Positions 51,601-63,987 of a DNA stretch of 64,000 nt are shown one piece after another; the first letter of the stretch is position 1; the number at the start of each line of letters is the position of its first letter. The stretch covers positions 49,833 through 113,832 of the forward strand of contig RCAB01000184.1 of NCBI GenBank assembly GCA_003640385.1, given 5' to 3'. The stretch is from Setaria digitata (taxonomy: Eukaryota; Nematoda; Chromadorea; Rhabditida; Setariidae). The notes under the pieces are model-generated. The model worked only from the letters and a program-made list of their open reading frames with translations. It was not told the origin of the DNA and did not search any database. The translations under genes were made by a program, and so were the position numbers.

Positions 51601-53803
51601 AAGATATCCTAAAATTTCAAATGGCCATAACGCCAAATTCTTTTAACCTTTTAAACACCACCGATAAATTTTCTGATTAGTTGAAAGTTACCATCCACTT
51701 GCATCGGTTTTTCCTTTCATTTCACCATTTACGTAAATAACTGCATCGGTGACCGGCTGTCCAGAGAGTAGTACTTGACCTTTGCTGATGAATCCGAATG
51801 TGTTGAAAATAACCTTAAAATCTCATTACTGATCAGGCACTAAGAACAAGAGGAATTCATGAATTTCCGATGTGTATATTCGAGAGATAACAAAACTGAA
51901 TGTATAATCAATTAGAAATATTAGAATGAATTTAGGCTTTGAATTGCAAACAATACATTCAGCCATCCACTCATAAAATACTCATATATTGGTTTTGAAA
52001 CAATACTTAACCATTTAGTAGAACTGCCGCAATTCCACTTCGCAACATAAAAAAGATTCATACAATAATACAACTGACTGACAAAATTGAAAGAGAAGAC
52101 CTTCTCTGCAGATGATCCCATAATTACTTCATTGACTTCTGGCAAGAAACTAAAATGGACTTTATCGGTGGAAAGCGATGGTTGAATTGTATAAAGTCCT
52201 GGTGGAAGGCACGGGAATCGAGCTACACCTTGGCTATCTGTTCTTTTCTCACAAACAAGCCTTCCTCTAGGCTTCTTTTCTTCTCTTACTACTACCCCAG
52301 ATAATTTTTCGTCACAATATGGCAGCTGAAAAATAGCAATGAAATTAAATCATCTTCGTACTACAAACATTTTTCATGGTTACCAGGAATATAGAAGTAA
52401 AAGTAAAGTATCATTACGAAAAAAAGATATACATCAAAAGAGATATAAAATACACAAACACTCAATAGAAATATTACAAAAAATTTAATCGTTGACCAAG
52501 TTGTATACAATACAACAGAATGTTTCACAGAAGTAACTTGCCTTCATATCAGTTTTCGAATATAGCGCCACAGAAACCCCGGCCATCTGATGTTTTTTAG
52601 ATAAAATAGTAACGGTCAACAAATGCCCTGATATTTTCAAGTCTGGTGATACACGAACTGGACCTGTTGTAACCGATACCGGTACTTTACCAAGTTCAAT
52701 GCATTCTGTGCTACTATCAGCTGTTGATACCTTAAGAAGAAATGATTAAATTTCCGTAACATGTGGTCACACGATTAGTTATTCCCAGAATTCTAATTTA
52801 AATTTGAAGTGAAAAAATAAGCAAAAATCATTTCAGTTCAAGCTTACGAAAAATTTCCGACATACCAAATATTTTCCAGGTGATGCTCGAAATCGATATG
52901 CTCCATTTGTTTTTGTTTTTGCTTCTGATATAACAGTTCCATTTTCAGAAATAAGAATCAGTGTTACGCCTGCAGGGCCATCACCATCACCACTTCGTAG
53001 TGTACCTTCTACAGCGAATGCACTTAATACAAAATTGATATCTTCGCCTTTTGTGCATAAATCACTCTTTCCATCTACTTTTAGATCAAAAGTACTCGGT
53101 TCTGAAAAGAAGTTTCCTGGCTGTTGTTTTGCAGATGGAAATGATTCTCTACAATTATATTTTTTCATTCAGTATCTCAGATACCGAAAGGCTGAAAGAA
53201 TGAATTCTGAAAACATCACTTACTAAAAAACCATCCATCCGGAGCAAAAAGACGTATAGAATAATCGCCTTTGTTATACACTGGAATCATATAATATCCG
53301 TTTGTCGGACTACATTCTGTTTCAAATTTCAAATTTCCCTCAGCAGTAAACAGTTTTACCTATGAATAAATGTGATTAACGGTAAAATCACTTGGGTAAA
53401 TTCAATTAACTGCAAAATTAATGACGTAAGACAGTTACATATAATTGAAGAAATAAGATATTGTGCATCACTCACAATACTATAAACCTATCAAATATTT
53501 TTTGATTTCAAAAAACTCTCAAAACCAAAATGCCAAATAATAAATGCTCAACTCTAAACATAACATCAGAATTACAATCCTGCAGCATTATTAAATCCCA
53601 ACATCCTTTATCCAGTGATGCAATACAATAAAACGATTTCTGCCCCGCTATATCAAATAAGAAATTCAAACTTGTATTTGCGAATAATCGATTGGAACAT
53701 TCATTGACTTTACAAAACCTCCACAACTGTAAACTTCGGCCACTACTGTTGAAAGACGTATCAAAACCAGCGTAAGCCATCTAATATCATTCAAATAATA
53801 CAT
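45653..53803 (-). CDS. nra-4: Nodal modulator (NOMO / NRA-4), ER membrane protein, complete
   Basis: NOMO is a type I ER membrane protein made of tandem Ig-like (carboxypeptidase-regulatory-like) domains; it partners nicalin and TMEM147, and C. elegans NRA-4 affects nicotinic receptor assembly. Exons, minus strand: 53803-53672, 53359-53224, 53101-52866, 52730-52542, 52325-52101, 51813-51692, 51532-51404, 51192-51021, 50596-50470, 50340-50230, 50102-49963, 49810-49526, 49136-49001, 48907-48748, 48572-48329, 47973-47846, 47584-47365, 47108-46899, 46642-46523, 46148-46059, 45781-45653. They join to 1146 residues, near family length. Landmarks: signal peptide then VYSCGGFVKSMNVPIDYSQI, DLCTKGEDINFVLSAFAVEG, GKPLPGVLISLSGVENYRSN, GEYRIRGLRPKCVYRLVLKT, a membrane segment in SYFALPFFFLISYLFF, and a basic tail ending KKSQ (KKXX type). 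The start is uncertain: ATG 53803 reads through in frame, while another signal-like start at about 53944 does not join in phase. The intron after 52542 has a GC donor. Confidence 0.93.
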
Positions 53804-54817
53804 ACCTTTAACATATAAAACCAAGACTTTCTCCAAATTTATAATTTTCCTTAATTTCACGTATTCCAGAATTTCGAGATTTAGTGCTAAATGACGAAAA
53901 CGACCATCGCTACAACAGGTAGCAACAGCAGCACAGCCTTCATATGTATTGAATAACTTGATTTATTTTATCAAAATATTTAGGATGAAATAAGAACTCC
54001 ATAATGAAGAGAAAGAAAGGATAACATGCCTCTCGTCTCTCGTCTGAAACCTGGGCAATAATATCAAGCAATAACATAATTTATTAGGAAGAACATGCAA
54101 AACAAACAAAAATAACAAATTTAAAAAATTAGAAGTGCAAAAACTAAAATAAATAAAATTTTATATAACAGATAAACACTCCTAATAATTTAGAAGAGAC
54201 TTCAAATGACTAACAATGGAAAAACCTAAACAAACTTCTAGCTCTCTCAAACCATTATGAATAAAACTGAGAATCAACAGAAATACAAAATTATACAATT
54301 AAAGTCGACATCTCATTAGAAACATATAAATATAGCATATAACTTGGAATTACCGTTTTAATATTAATGCTACACTTTATAACACCTAAAATTATTGAAC
54401 TGTTATCAATGGATTGCAAAGTAATAATAGTTGAGCAGGCCGAAAAGTTTCAGCAAAAATCCCAGCGAATCTCATACAAATTAAGGAGGAATTACTAAAA
54501 GCTGGTAAACTACATGATTTATCGGTTTAGAGTAGTGAAAAATTAGACATTATGCTCAGAGATTTGACATAATCAGTCTCTCTGACAGAAAGTTTTTGCT
54601 CCTTCACATGCTTTCCGGTTCGTGCAAGCAATGAAATTACTAAAGTAAGGAAAAAAAATCATAGTTTGCGACCGACCATCAGCAGCGGAATTCTCCACTA
54701 ATTCGAAAAAAGTAATGAGCTGAACAAATCTTAAATTTTTTAGGATTTTAGCAAAACATACACTCAACTCTGATTCTTTTTTTCTGCAGTAACATCATCA
54801 ATTAACACTTCTGCGAT
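53804..54817. other. Intergenic spacer between ZnT and nra-4
   Basis: One kilobase separates the stop of the zinc transporter from the proposed nra-4 start on the same strand. It includes the alternative signal-peptide frame (minus strand, ATG near 53944, MKAVLLLLPVVAM...) that might be an nra-4 first exon. Spacing this close on one strand would permit a nematode operon, but the distance is longer than typical of C. elegans operons. Nothing else was recognised. Confidence 0.5.
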
Positions 54818-57800
54818 TTAAATATCAACTTGTGTATCTAGCTGGAACAATGGTTTACAGAATTTGCATGATAACATAAATGAATCGTAAGGCTCGATTT
54901 GTACTGTAGCTAGATGTATACCGTGCTTAAAGCGTATAAGTCTACTCGCTGCTTTCATCGTTTCACTTGCTTTTTCTGGTTCATCTGAAACAAAGAGGAA
55001 AAGTAAAATAAAAAATGTGATATGATTTTTTGGGATTATTAAACTGTTTATGAATCTATGAACCGAGTAACGATATAAATGATGCAAATCTATTTTAACC
55101 TACACATTAGTTAGATTATTTGAAAAGTTACGATATAACGATTTGTAACTAGCCGACATAATATTCTAGTGAATTACTAACATTATTTATAGTACTATCA
55201 TGCAATTATTCGATAAGATAAAAATCCTACGACTACATATCATGTCTCTTAATTCCTACGATATTACCACAATTGCTGCTCGTCTTTCTAATATCTCACA
55301 ACACATTGCAATTTCACAGCTCAAAAAGAACTTATCATTATGGAAAAAATGAGTAAACAATGAAACTAAAACTAAAGCTCGGCATAAAAGGTACTGCCAT
55401 CTCGCAACGAAGTTGTCACATAATATCATGAAGCGTAAAATATTTTTGCCTGATAAGATTTCCACTCCTTCTTTGTTAATAAGGAAAGGGAAAAAATTCC
55501 TACGGTAACAGTCTCGAACTGCCTTCCACATTATCCGCTAATTCTTCAAACCTGTCTTTGTCTTCTTCCATAGAAGATCAACTACGAACACACAGTAACA
55601 AAAATTTCAGGGAAAGATGGAAAATAGTACATTTATGTCTTAATAAATGGAAACAAACCGATGGCCAAATGAACTGCTAGAGCTGTTTTGTCCATATTCA
55701 GTGACCATACATGTAAGCTATGTAACGTCCGGACACCATCTATGCTCAATAAATCATTTTGCAAATTACCGTAATTAATATGTGCCGGTGTTCCTGAAAA
55801 AATACTCTTTATAATGGTCCTTAATAAATCATTTGTGAGGTAAAACAGCTAAACAAAACTGGATAAACTCGAGAGGAGGAGAGAGGGAGAAAAAAAAAAG
55901 ACTTCACAGCTAAGAGTGGAAAACTTAAGACCTAATTTTGCCGGTAAAATTTTTTTTTTTTTCAGTTAAAAGTAACAGGATTATAAGTTTTATCGGTACC
56001 TTCCATTAATATGAAGAAAATGTCACGAATTACGGTAACACTTGTGATAAGAACGATTATAGAAAATAGGAAAGTGCACAACGGGTCAGCTAATTTCCAA
56101 TCTGTTATCTGCAATAAATAAAATTATAAAGAAACGGGGAACAGCAACTTGGGATGCCCAGATGTATTAAACTTTTCACCCTAATTTATAAAATGAAAAA
56201 AAGCTCCTTCATTCGGATTTTTCTGCCTACCGGGAGGTCCACAGTGAAAATTGTACTACTGATCAGAAATAACATATTATAAGAATACCTTGATCACGAC
56301 AGCAGCAGTTAGGACACCAACACTTTGGATAAAATCACCGAGAACGTGAATAAAAGCTGCTCGTACATTGACGTTACCGCTAAATTACATAATCAAACAT
56401 GAAGGTACTATCTTTAACACTTTAACACAAGAGGACCACCAATTTATTAAAGAAATTCAGTTTACTGATATTAGAAAAGTTTTACACAAAGCATAAATTT
56501 CTGTTTTTTAAACTTTGAAAAACCTAAGTACCTACTGGTTATGACTATGACCCATATCTTGTGAATGAGCACAACGAAAATACCGCAAAACGAGTCCCAT
56601 GATAACATTAAATAATACACCAGCACTTGCCGTTACAATCATCGTATTTGGATCAACCTAATACTGTCATATTAAATAAAGTGCATAAACTTTAAAAAGA
56701 AATAAAATATGCACAGCTGGAAGAAAATCCCATATCAAGTTAAATGCTCTGAGGAAAATATGCATTTTACAAATTCTAGCAATTTTTTAAACAATAATAT
56801 TTTAATGTGACTTATTTTAAGTTTTGGAATATAGTAGAAATTTAATAAAATTTCTCCAGAAAAAGTAAAACAACTCATATTTTGACAACTTTCTGAATTA
56901 TGAAGACTTTTGAATAGTAAACTGCATTAACTACCCAGAAAGTGCTGGAGCAAAACATTATGCTAATTTTTCTGGGTTTTATTTATTTATTTTTTCTTTT
57001 CTGACATTCTAATTTGACAACAAAGTATGCAACTTTGGTACTGCTGAGCTCAGTTCAATGAATTATGTCACCACGGAGTTATGAAACAAACTTATATCAT
57101 CCGGATATACCACAATATCCGAATATTAAATATAGTGAGCCTTCTTCACTAAAAGCCTTACGACGTGTGTTGCTGAACATCTGAACATCACTCCCAGAAA
57201 TAATTTTATCATTCCAACTAATCACTTTATTACTAATCTTAATTATACTAGTCATATTTTCAATCCTAAATCACCGCAATACTGGATTAAGAAACATTAA
57301 TATAGTTTGAAAGTACATATTCAAATACCTCACTAATCAAGGCTTATTAATATATTACAATTTCGGTTATCAGTAACCGGCACAAAACTAACGAGTAAGG
57401 TTATCTCAACTGAAATGATAAAAAAATCAAACACACATCAAAATTATTGTCGATAATCCGCTGCAGGGCAAGCATAACTAGCACAGTTGTAAGAATCCAT
57501 ATGATTATAATCGATATCGTTGCACCCAAAATTTCAGCGCGAAGAAAACCAAACGATAAACGGTAATTTGCTGAAATTATCCCAGTGTTAGCATAGTGGT
57601 ATTCAATTCTAGTTTATTGCAACCAATAAGTAATAGCGTGCATATCCAAAATAGCTGCACCAAACAAAAAACAAATCCAACTTAATTTGGGATTTCTTTG
57701 CCAGGCTGAAATTTCTACCATTTCATAACTGCAAAAATTTCGTTATTCAAAATTATTCATCAAATCATGCTGTGTTTGTATGATACCAACATAGCGATTG

Positions 57801-58509
57801 AAGAAACAAAACTTTTGTTGGTGATAACAAAAGACATAACTAAGTTAAACATTGTTGTAAATCCATTTATTTATTCAGAAAACTGGATAAGAAAGTCAGG
57901 ACGCTTATAATTAACACGAAAAAAGTTTTGATTTAAAAAAGGAATAGTTAATTTACCATTGTTTCCGATGAAAAAATGCTAAAATCGAACCAGGCGAACG
58001 AGCAAGTCGGATTGCTATGATAGATATAATAAAGGAAAGCAAATCACTAAGCATATGGCCAGCATCGGTCATTATCGCCAAACTTCCGGCTAAAACGCCA
58101 CCGGTGAATTCAGCGATAATAAAAATCGCACTTAAAACTGCTACCACTACCAGTGATCGCTCAGCTCTCCTGTCCTGCAAATATAAAAATCAATTGCAAA
58201 AGCTCTCTAATCTTTGTAACTACTTTTTAGACTGTTGATTGAGTTTTTAAAAAATGATATAATTCAATTTCGAAGAGAGTGAATGATGAAGAAAAAAAAA
58301 TTGTATATATACATTTATTTACTTGTTTATGTTTATATATTTACATTTACCTCTTGCTGGGAGAGTAACAGGAAATGGCAATGTTCTTCTAAACATGAAT
58401 GATCGATTGAGTGTTCATCCTCATAGCCATCCTGATCATTGCAAATTGCATTTCGATCTTCGCTGTTGCCCGATGTATCATTCGTTCCACGCCATAATGT
58501 TCTCAACAT
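54818..58509 (-). CDS. Cation diffusion facilitator zinc transporter (ZnT2/3/4/8-like), complete
   Basis: A Zn2+/H+ exchanger of the SLC30 family, expected to load zinc into vesicles or lysosome-related organelles. Eight exons on the minus strand, phase-consistent: 58509-58351, 58174-57991, 57570-57437, 56657-56536, 56379-56289, 56108-56000, 55793-55659, 54984-54818. They give 366 residues, the usual size. A short acidic, cytosolic N-terminus (1-53) precedes six membrane segments. The zinc site is visible as HMLSD in TM2 (H93, D97) and HVLGD in TM5 (H211, D215), the His/Asp pattern typical of zinc-selective members. LSFGFLRAEILGA follows TM2. The His loop between TM4 and TM5 is short (HSQDMGHSHNHG). 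The C-terminal domain has RTLHSLHVWSLNMDKTALAV and ends with a CKFC pair like the CxxC of vesicular ZnTs. The exon 2 donor at 57990 is chosen because it restores family length and frame. The C. elegans counterpart is probably cdf-2 or ttm-1; I cannot decide which. Confidence 0.94.
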
Positions 58510-58522
58510 TTCCTCTAACAGA
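58510..58522 (-). promoter_or_regulatory. Probable trans-splice acceptor of the zinc transporter
   Basis: On the minus strand TTCTGTTAG ends at 58515, leaving a five-base leader before ATG 58509. The frame is open further upstream (an ATG at 58566 would add a hydrophobic 19-residue stretch), but zinc transporters of this class lack such an N-terminal helix. I therefore start at 58509. Confidence 0.5.
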
Positions 58523-59078
58523 AATAGTAGCTCAATTATAAGCAAAACTATAACTATTAAATGCAATGACTAATTGTACAACTAAGTAATAGTGCCGAGA
58601 AATTGAGTGATAATGCACAGAATTTCCTGCTGCAGTGGCAAGCGATAAGTTTCTACTGCTACAAAAGAACTGTTCAATTATCTAAACAAATAAAAAAGAA
58701 AAGCCTTGGAAACATTGGAGTTAAAGTTCCACTCCCACAGTTCACAAAGCAATGAATGTTAGGTAACTGTTTCATTGCTGTGATATTACGGCCCAATCGC
58801 GCAAATAATTATCCCATGTGCGTAAAAATTGTTTAATGGAAATGCAATAATCAATGGATATGAGTTAATGCATTTCTGTCACTAATTAGCGGGAAAGAAA
58901 AGGAAGAGGCGGAAAAGTCCTATCTAAAATACACTTAAATGCTTGTTTGCTGTTTCTTTTTTTAGTCTTTTTTAAATTAAATTAATCTTAACTGTGATAT
59001 ATTGCTTGTAATTTGTCTGAGTATACCTAAAATTTTTGAAATTAATTGAGAAAAAAAGTATTATCTCACAACTTTTTT

Positions 59079-59255
59079 CGATAATTTAAATTATTTTGTA
59101 AGTCTCTTACTTTTTTGTGCTGAAACTTACCATATTTCTAATGGAACATTTCTTATATTATTCAGANCCGATAATTTAAATTATTTTGTAAGTCTCTTAC
59201 ATTTTGTGCTGAAACTTACCATATTTCTAATGGAACATTTCTTATATTATTCAGA
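59079..59255. repeat. 88-base direct duplication flanking a single N
   Basis: The block from CGATAATTTAAATTATTTTG to TATATTATTCAGA occurs at 59079-59166 and again at 59169-59255. The copies differ mainly by TTTTTT versus ATTT near their middle. The only ambiguous base in the window (59167) sits exactly between the copies, which suggests a scaffold join whose overlapping ends were not merged. Confidence 0.9.
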
Positions 59256-60975
59256 AGAAAAAAAGTATTTCAAACATTGATTTCGTTAAATCTCCTTGAC
59301 CTCTCATAATTAAGTAATTATTCATTTTTTCAAACAATTTTAATTGTTATTAACATTATTAACAGTGTGTACCTTGCTATTCTATCCTAAAAGAAAAGGA
59401 AATCCAGCGGAAGTTGTTAAAATTGAAAATCATAGTATCCAAGAAAACTACTTAGAAGCAGCATTTTTGGTTTGAATTCTTGAACGATGGCAAAATCATT
59501 TCTCGAAGAAAAACAAAGTTTCACGCTTATCATTTATCTATTCTGCTAATTTGTTAATAACGCCAATTTTAATTTTTTCTCTCATCAAAAATATTTTTAA
59601 TCTTTCGCGTTACAATGCAAAATAAATGCAAAGAATACCAGAAAATGACTTGAAATATTTAAAATTTAATAACTTCTCACTGTATACTTTTGCAGTGATC
59701 AGATTTTATAATGTAATTGTCACCTGTAATTCAGTTCAGAGAATAATAAAATACCTGTTGACTGACGAGTTAGCATCTAACTCATATTTAAATTTTATAA
59801 ACGAGAAAAAAAAGAGCTTGCTTAGTAACAAATGCATTGTTTCATCCTGAAAATGCCTACTCAGAGCCATTTTCTTAACAGCATTGAAATTTGGCTTGTG
59901 AATTCTTCTTAAAAATGGAATTCTTACCAGTTAAAAGTAATGAAATTACAAATGTTGCTATGCTTTGGTTGTCGTTCATAATTTCTACATCTTTGCATAA
60001 AATCATGATTATAAGCTATCAGTAATTGATAAAATATTCATTATGATTTCACCAACATGATCAAATCATAATTCTGAGTGACGAGATTTTCTTATATTAT
60101 TAAATTAGATATTTGAATGGTTAAATGACTCGGTGTATATTCCTTTACCAACCAAAATTTATTATTGTTACTTTTTTTTTTTCTTTCGAACCATAGAAAA
60201 ATTTTTTTTAGGTGAAATATTTTCAAAAAAATTTCTACGGTGTTTCTGTGGCACGATCATATAATCAATTTAAAACATTTTATTTTGTTTTATTCATTTA
60301 ATTACAAAAACAATGACGCACTATCAGTACAAGTCTTGGGAAAAGAAAAGAAAAAGCTGCCGAAATATGACTTTTATCTCATTAAAATATCATTTATCAT
60401 TTTTTTTTTTACTAATGCTTCAATCACATTCAGACTGGGTGAAGGAAGTTCACTGATAAGTTGTCATTGCTGATAGCTCTCTTCTAGTAACATCATATTT
60501 CATTTTAACAAGAAGAAAAAGGTACTTCTTAGGAAGAATAAAATGATGAGGACGGTTATTTGAGAATGAAAAGAGGAAAAAAAAAATTCTATTTAGGACA
60601 ACAACGCAAATGAACAAAAAATTTAAAGCACAATTAATTCATTTCTTAATTTTTCACAAAGATTTCCTTTATTTTATTAATAACATAACTAAATTATATT
60701 TCATTTTTTCAGCATCTCTGTAATTGTCCTTCCTCAGCTGAAAGAAAATCGCCAAGTAAGAGTAGTACTACTAATAATAATAATACTGACATTCATAAAC
60801 TCCATTACCTAAAATGACAAGTCGGTAATATAGCTTCATTCCCGAAGAAACTACTTTATTGCCTTAATTTTACACCAGGAAAACACACATTTAAAAGACA
60901 AACATATCTTTTCTAAATTCGTAGAAATCCAATTTATTTAATTATTCTAATTGCTAATATAAGAATTAATAGTAG

Positions 60976-60978
<3 letters not shown>

Positions 60979-61030
<52 letters not shown>
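60979..61030. repeat. (AAT)n microsatellite
   Basis: About 17 uninterrupted AAT triplets, followed by a few interrupted copies up to about 61055. Not within any gene model. Confidence 0.95.
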
Positions 61031-61031
<1 letters not shown>

Positions 61032-62934
61032 GTTAATAATAATAATGATAATGAATAATAGCAAACAAATAAATAAATAGAGGAATAATTAAAAGACAAT
61101 GTGATTTTGCAGTTATTATTACTTCTAGAGTTTTTGTGGGGAAGAAAAAAATTAATATTTGAATATGATGAATGAAATTTTGAACTTTAGAAGTCAACTC
61201 CGCGCAAAATAAAAAAGTAGTATTCTGTGCATATTGCAAGGAACTTGAAGAAAAGAACAATTTTTCAGGAGCTGAGAGAGAAAAAAATAAAAACTAAATG
61301 TGTCTATTACTATTTGAAAATACTAATAAGCGACGGATATGAGTATTTGTTTAAAAAAAAAGTAAAAAGAATTTTAGGAAATCTAGCGAAAAAAAAAAGT
61401 TGATGCAAGTTCTCATCAAATTCTTCATGCGGGTTGAAACTGAAAATATCAGAGCATCAGTGATAAGTGATAGCATCTGTAGCGTTCAAAGAGTAAGTTT
61501 GACAAAGCACTGTGCTTATGCCATTGACGACATCGTTGTAGCTAATATTCAATATCATGCTTTTAATTTCGTCAAAACAATGTGTCATCGATATCATTAA
61601 ATTAAATTAATTAATAATTAGATTCATTCCATTGATTAAATGATAGTATGTGAAAGGCAGCTGATGCTATGAGTTATTACTGATGGTATTGATATTAGCA
61701 AAAATAAACATGCAATAGCGAAGGATGAGCACTGATTGTCTTTTTTCTTTTCAGATGATAGTAAGTAAATCTGCTGCTAAAAAATAGAAATAGGATGTTT
61801 AAGTGGTCGTTAAATATCACTGATAAATGACCAAGATTCTCACTAACTACTGCTATCCAAGGTTTTGATAATTATTTGGCGACAATAAACAATAATATCA
61901 TTTGAATAATAATTTACTTAATACAAAATTATCAATTGCATATTTGTATTTGTAGTGCTTATTAGCATTTTCTTGTTATCACATTCATGATAATATCGTA
62001 TCATCTCTTTTATCTTTCAATATCATTTCTATTGTTGTTGTTCTATTCTTTGTTTCCAACCGTTCATTGTTTGATTATACTAAATTCATAATTTCTGGTT
62101 CTGAATAGCGAAATGTAATAATCATGTGACATTCATCACAATAGCAGTAATAATATTCCAATAATTATTCTTTCTCCAATTTTCGAAAGCAAGAAAATTT
62201 CATCGATTGCAATCCTTCTCGATTCTTATCACTGATCATTCAACTCTATTTACACCCTTCATACCAGTTGATAATGATACACATCATGCTAACTTAATAT
62301 TTCACTTGCTCCTACTCTTGTTTTGTATTTATAAAAGTAACATTTCAATTTAAGCTTTCCTTTAGTCATATCTGCTAAAATACATCTAATACGTTTAATG
62401 ATTCAATAATTCTTCATTTGTAAATTTTACATTTATCGCCTTAATTACGCCATTGTTTTAAAAATTTCTTCGTTCTTCCTTTTGTATTTCTTTTTTTTTC
62501 ATTTGCCAATTTCGTTCATTTTTAAGTACTCTGCACACTCACATTTGAATTTCTTTTTTAGATACCTGACAAGAAAACAAAAATTAATTGATAACTTGTT
62601 AATTGTAAGCGAGTAAATGAACATTCAGCTACCTGATTAATTCATTTAGTTCTTTTTCATTCTCTTATATGTTCCTTTTTTCTCCTCCATTGACTTCATC
62701 TATTTCTATGAATGATCATATATTTAAATTTTTTCCATACATGGTTGGTGAAAAGAAAAATGAAAAAAATTGATTGAAACCATATTAATTAAATAAAAAG
62801 AAAAGAAAAGCAAAGCAAAAATAAGTTGAAAAAGTTAAAAATTAATAGAAATATGTTTTAATCAATAATCATTATACAAGTTTGAAAAATGTAGGAGTGG
62901 ATTGTGTGACAATCGTGAAACTGGTATAATTGAA

Positions 62935-63987
62935 ATGATGATGTTAACATTCGCCCTATTTGGTGCTCTAGTTATAGCTAATAATGGTAAGTTATTTTAG
63001 CACAAGAAAAACGTAGTTGAACAGAATGTTCGTTAGTCATTCAAATACAAAACGAAAAACATTAAAATGGAAAAACATTTTAACCTAAAAATCTTTTTTG
63101 AAACTTACTTATTCATCATTATTCATCATCGTTATACTATCATTACAATGCAAAAATGAATTAAAGTATAGGCATGACAAAAATGGAATAGAGCAATGAA
63201 TTAAATGACACTGTTGTTATCATGTCATTTGAATCTATGAAAATGGATATGATATAGTAATAGTAGTGATAGACATACCTTATAATACCTAGAAATTTTA
63301 TAGCATGTATCTCCAGACATCATTATTTAGGAATATATTTCGAAAATATACTATTAAATGGTCATATCAATCACCTTTTTCTTTTCTTTTATGAAGAATT
63401 TTAGATATACAAATTGAAACTATGGTTCAACGTATCCACGCTAATTTTAAGTAGTCCAATTAAATGAAACTGCTTAGCACACTTCATTACCTAATTATGA
63501 TGCAATTTCAGTAAAAATACGCAAAAACACAAGTGTTGTTGATAAGCAATTTCTGCAACAGAAAAAAATAAATAAGTAGTAAATAGTAAATGAATAACAA
63601 ATAAGATTGCTACTGCATAAACTAAGAAATAATTACATGAATATACAAACGGAACCATAACAAAACGAACTAATATCTGTGTTAAACGTTTTAATTTCTC
63701 CTTTGCTCTTCAATTTTTCATTTTGCATTTATCTGAAAAAGGAAAAATTCGATCAAATAAAACGAAAAAATATGCATACTTTGGGCGAATATGATGAAAT
63801 TTAATAGTAACAAATACTAAATATTATCTTCGTTTAAAAGAAAATTAAACTGTGTTAAACTGTCTTGGCTTGAGAAGTTTGAATTTATGCAATAATTTAT
63901 ATTTAGCATCAAATGGTACGACGTTTCCCGAAAATCTCAGTCGAGTACGAGGGTGCTACTACACAAACTGGGCTCAGTATCGACCAG
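62935..63987 (+). CDS. GH18 chitinase, N-terminal exons only (cut by right edge)
   Basis: Family 18 chitinases hydrolyse chitin; in filarial worms they are secreted and found in microfilariae and infective larvae, with roles in sheath shedding and moulting. Exon 1 (62935-62986) encodes a signal peptide, MMMLTFALFGALVIANNG, with three consecutive ATGs (62935, 62938, 62941) as possible starts and the donor GTAAGT. Exon 2 (63907-63987) continues in phase: ASNGTTFPENLSRV, then RGCYYTNWAQYRPG, which is the first conserved strand of GH18 chitinases (remembered form VRGCYYTNWAQYR-GEGKF). The donor GT at 63988 splits the glycine codon. The catalytic DxxDxDWE motif and any chitin-binding domain lie beyond the window. 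GH18 membership is firm from this block; that the gene is an active chitinase rather than a chitinase-like lectin cannot be judged here. Confidence 0.9.

Larger units (their letters stand above)
58523..62934. other. Divergent intergenic region between ZnT and chitinase
   Basis: This presumably carries both promoters, since the two flanking genes point away from each other. It contains a duplicated 88-base block around an ambiguous base and an (AAT)n microsatellite, listed separately. The short frames at 59626-59850, 60240-60473 and 61400-61600 have no splice context or family likeness. No further gene was recognised. Confidence 0.6.
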
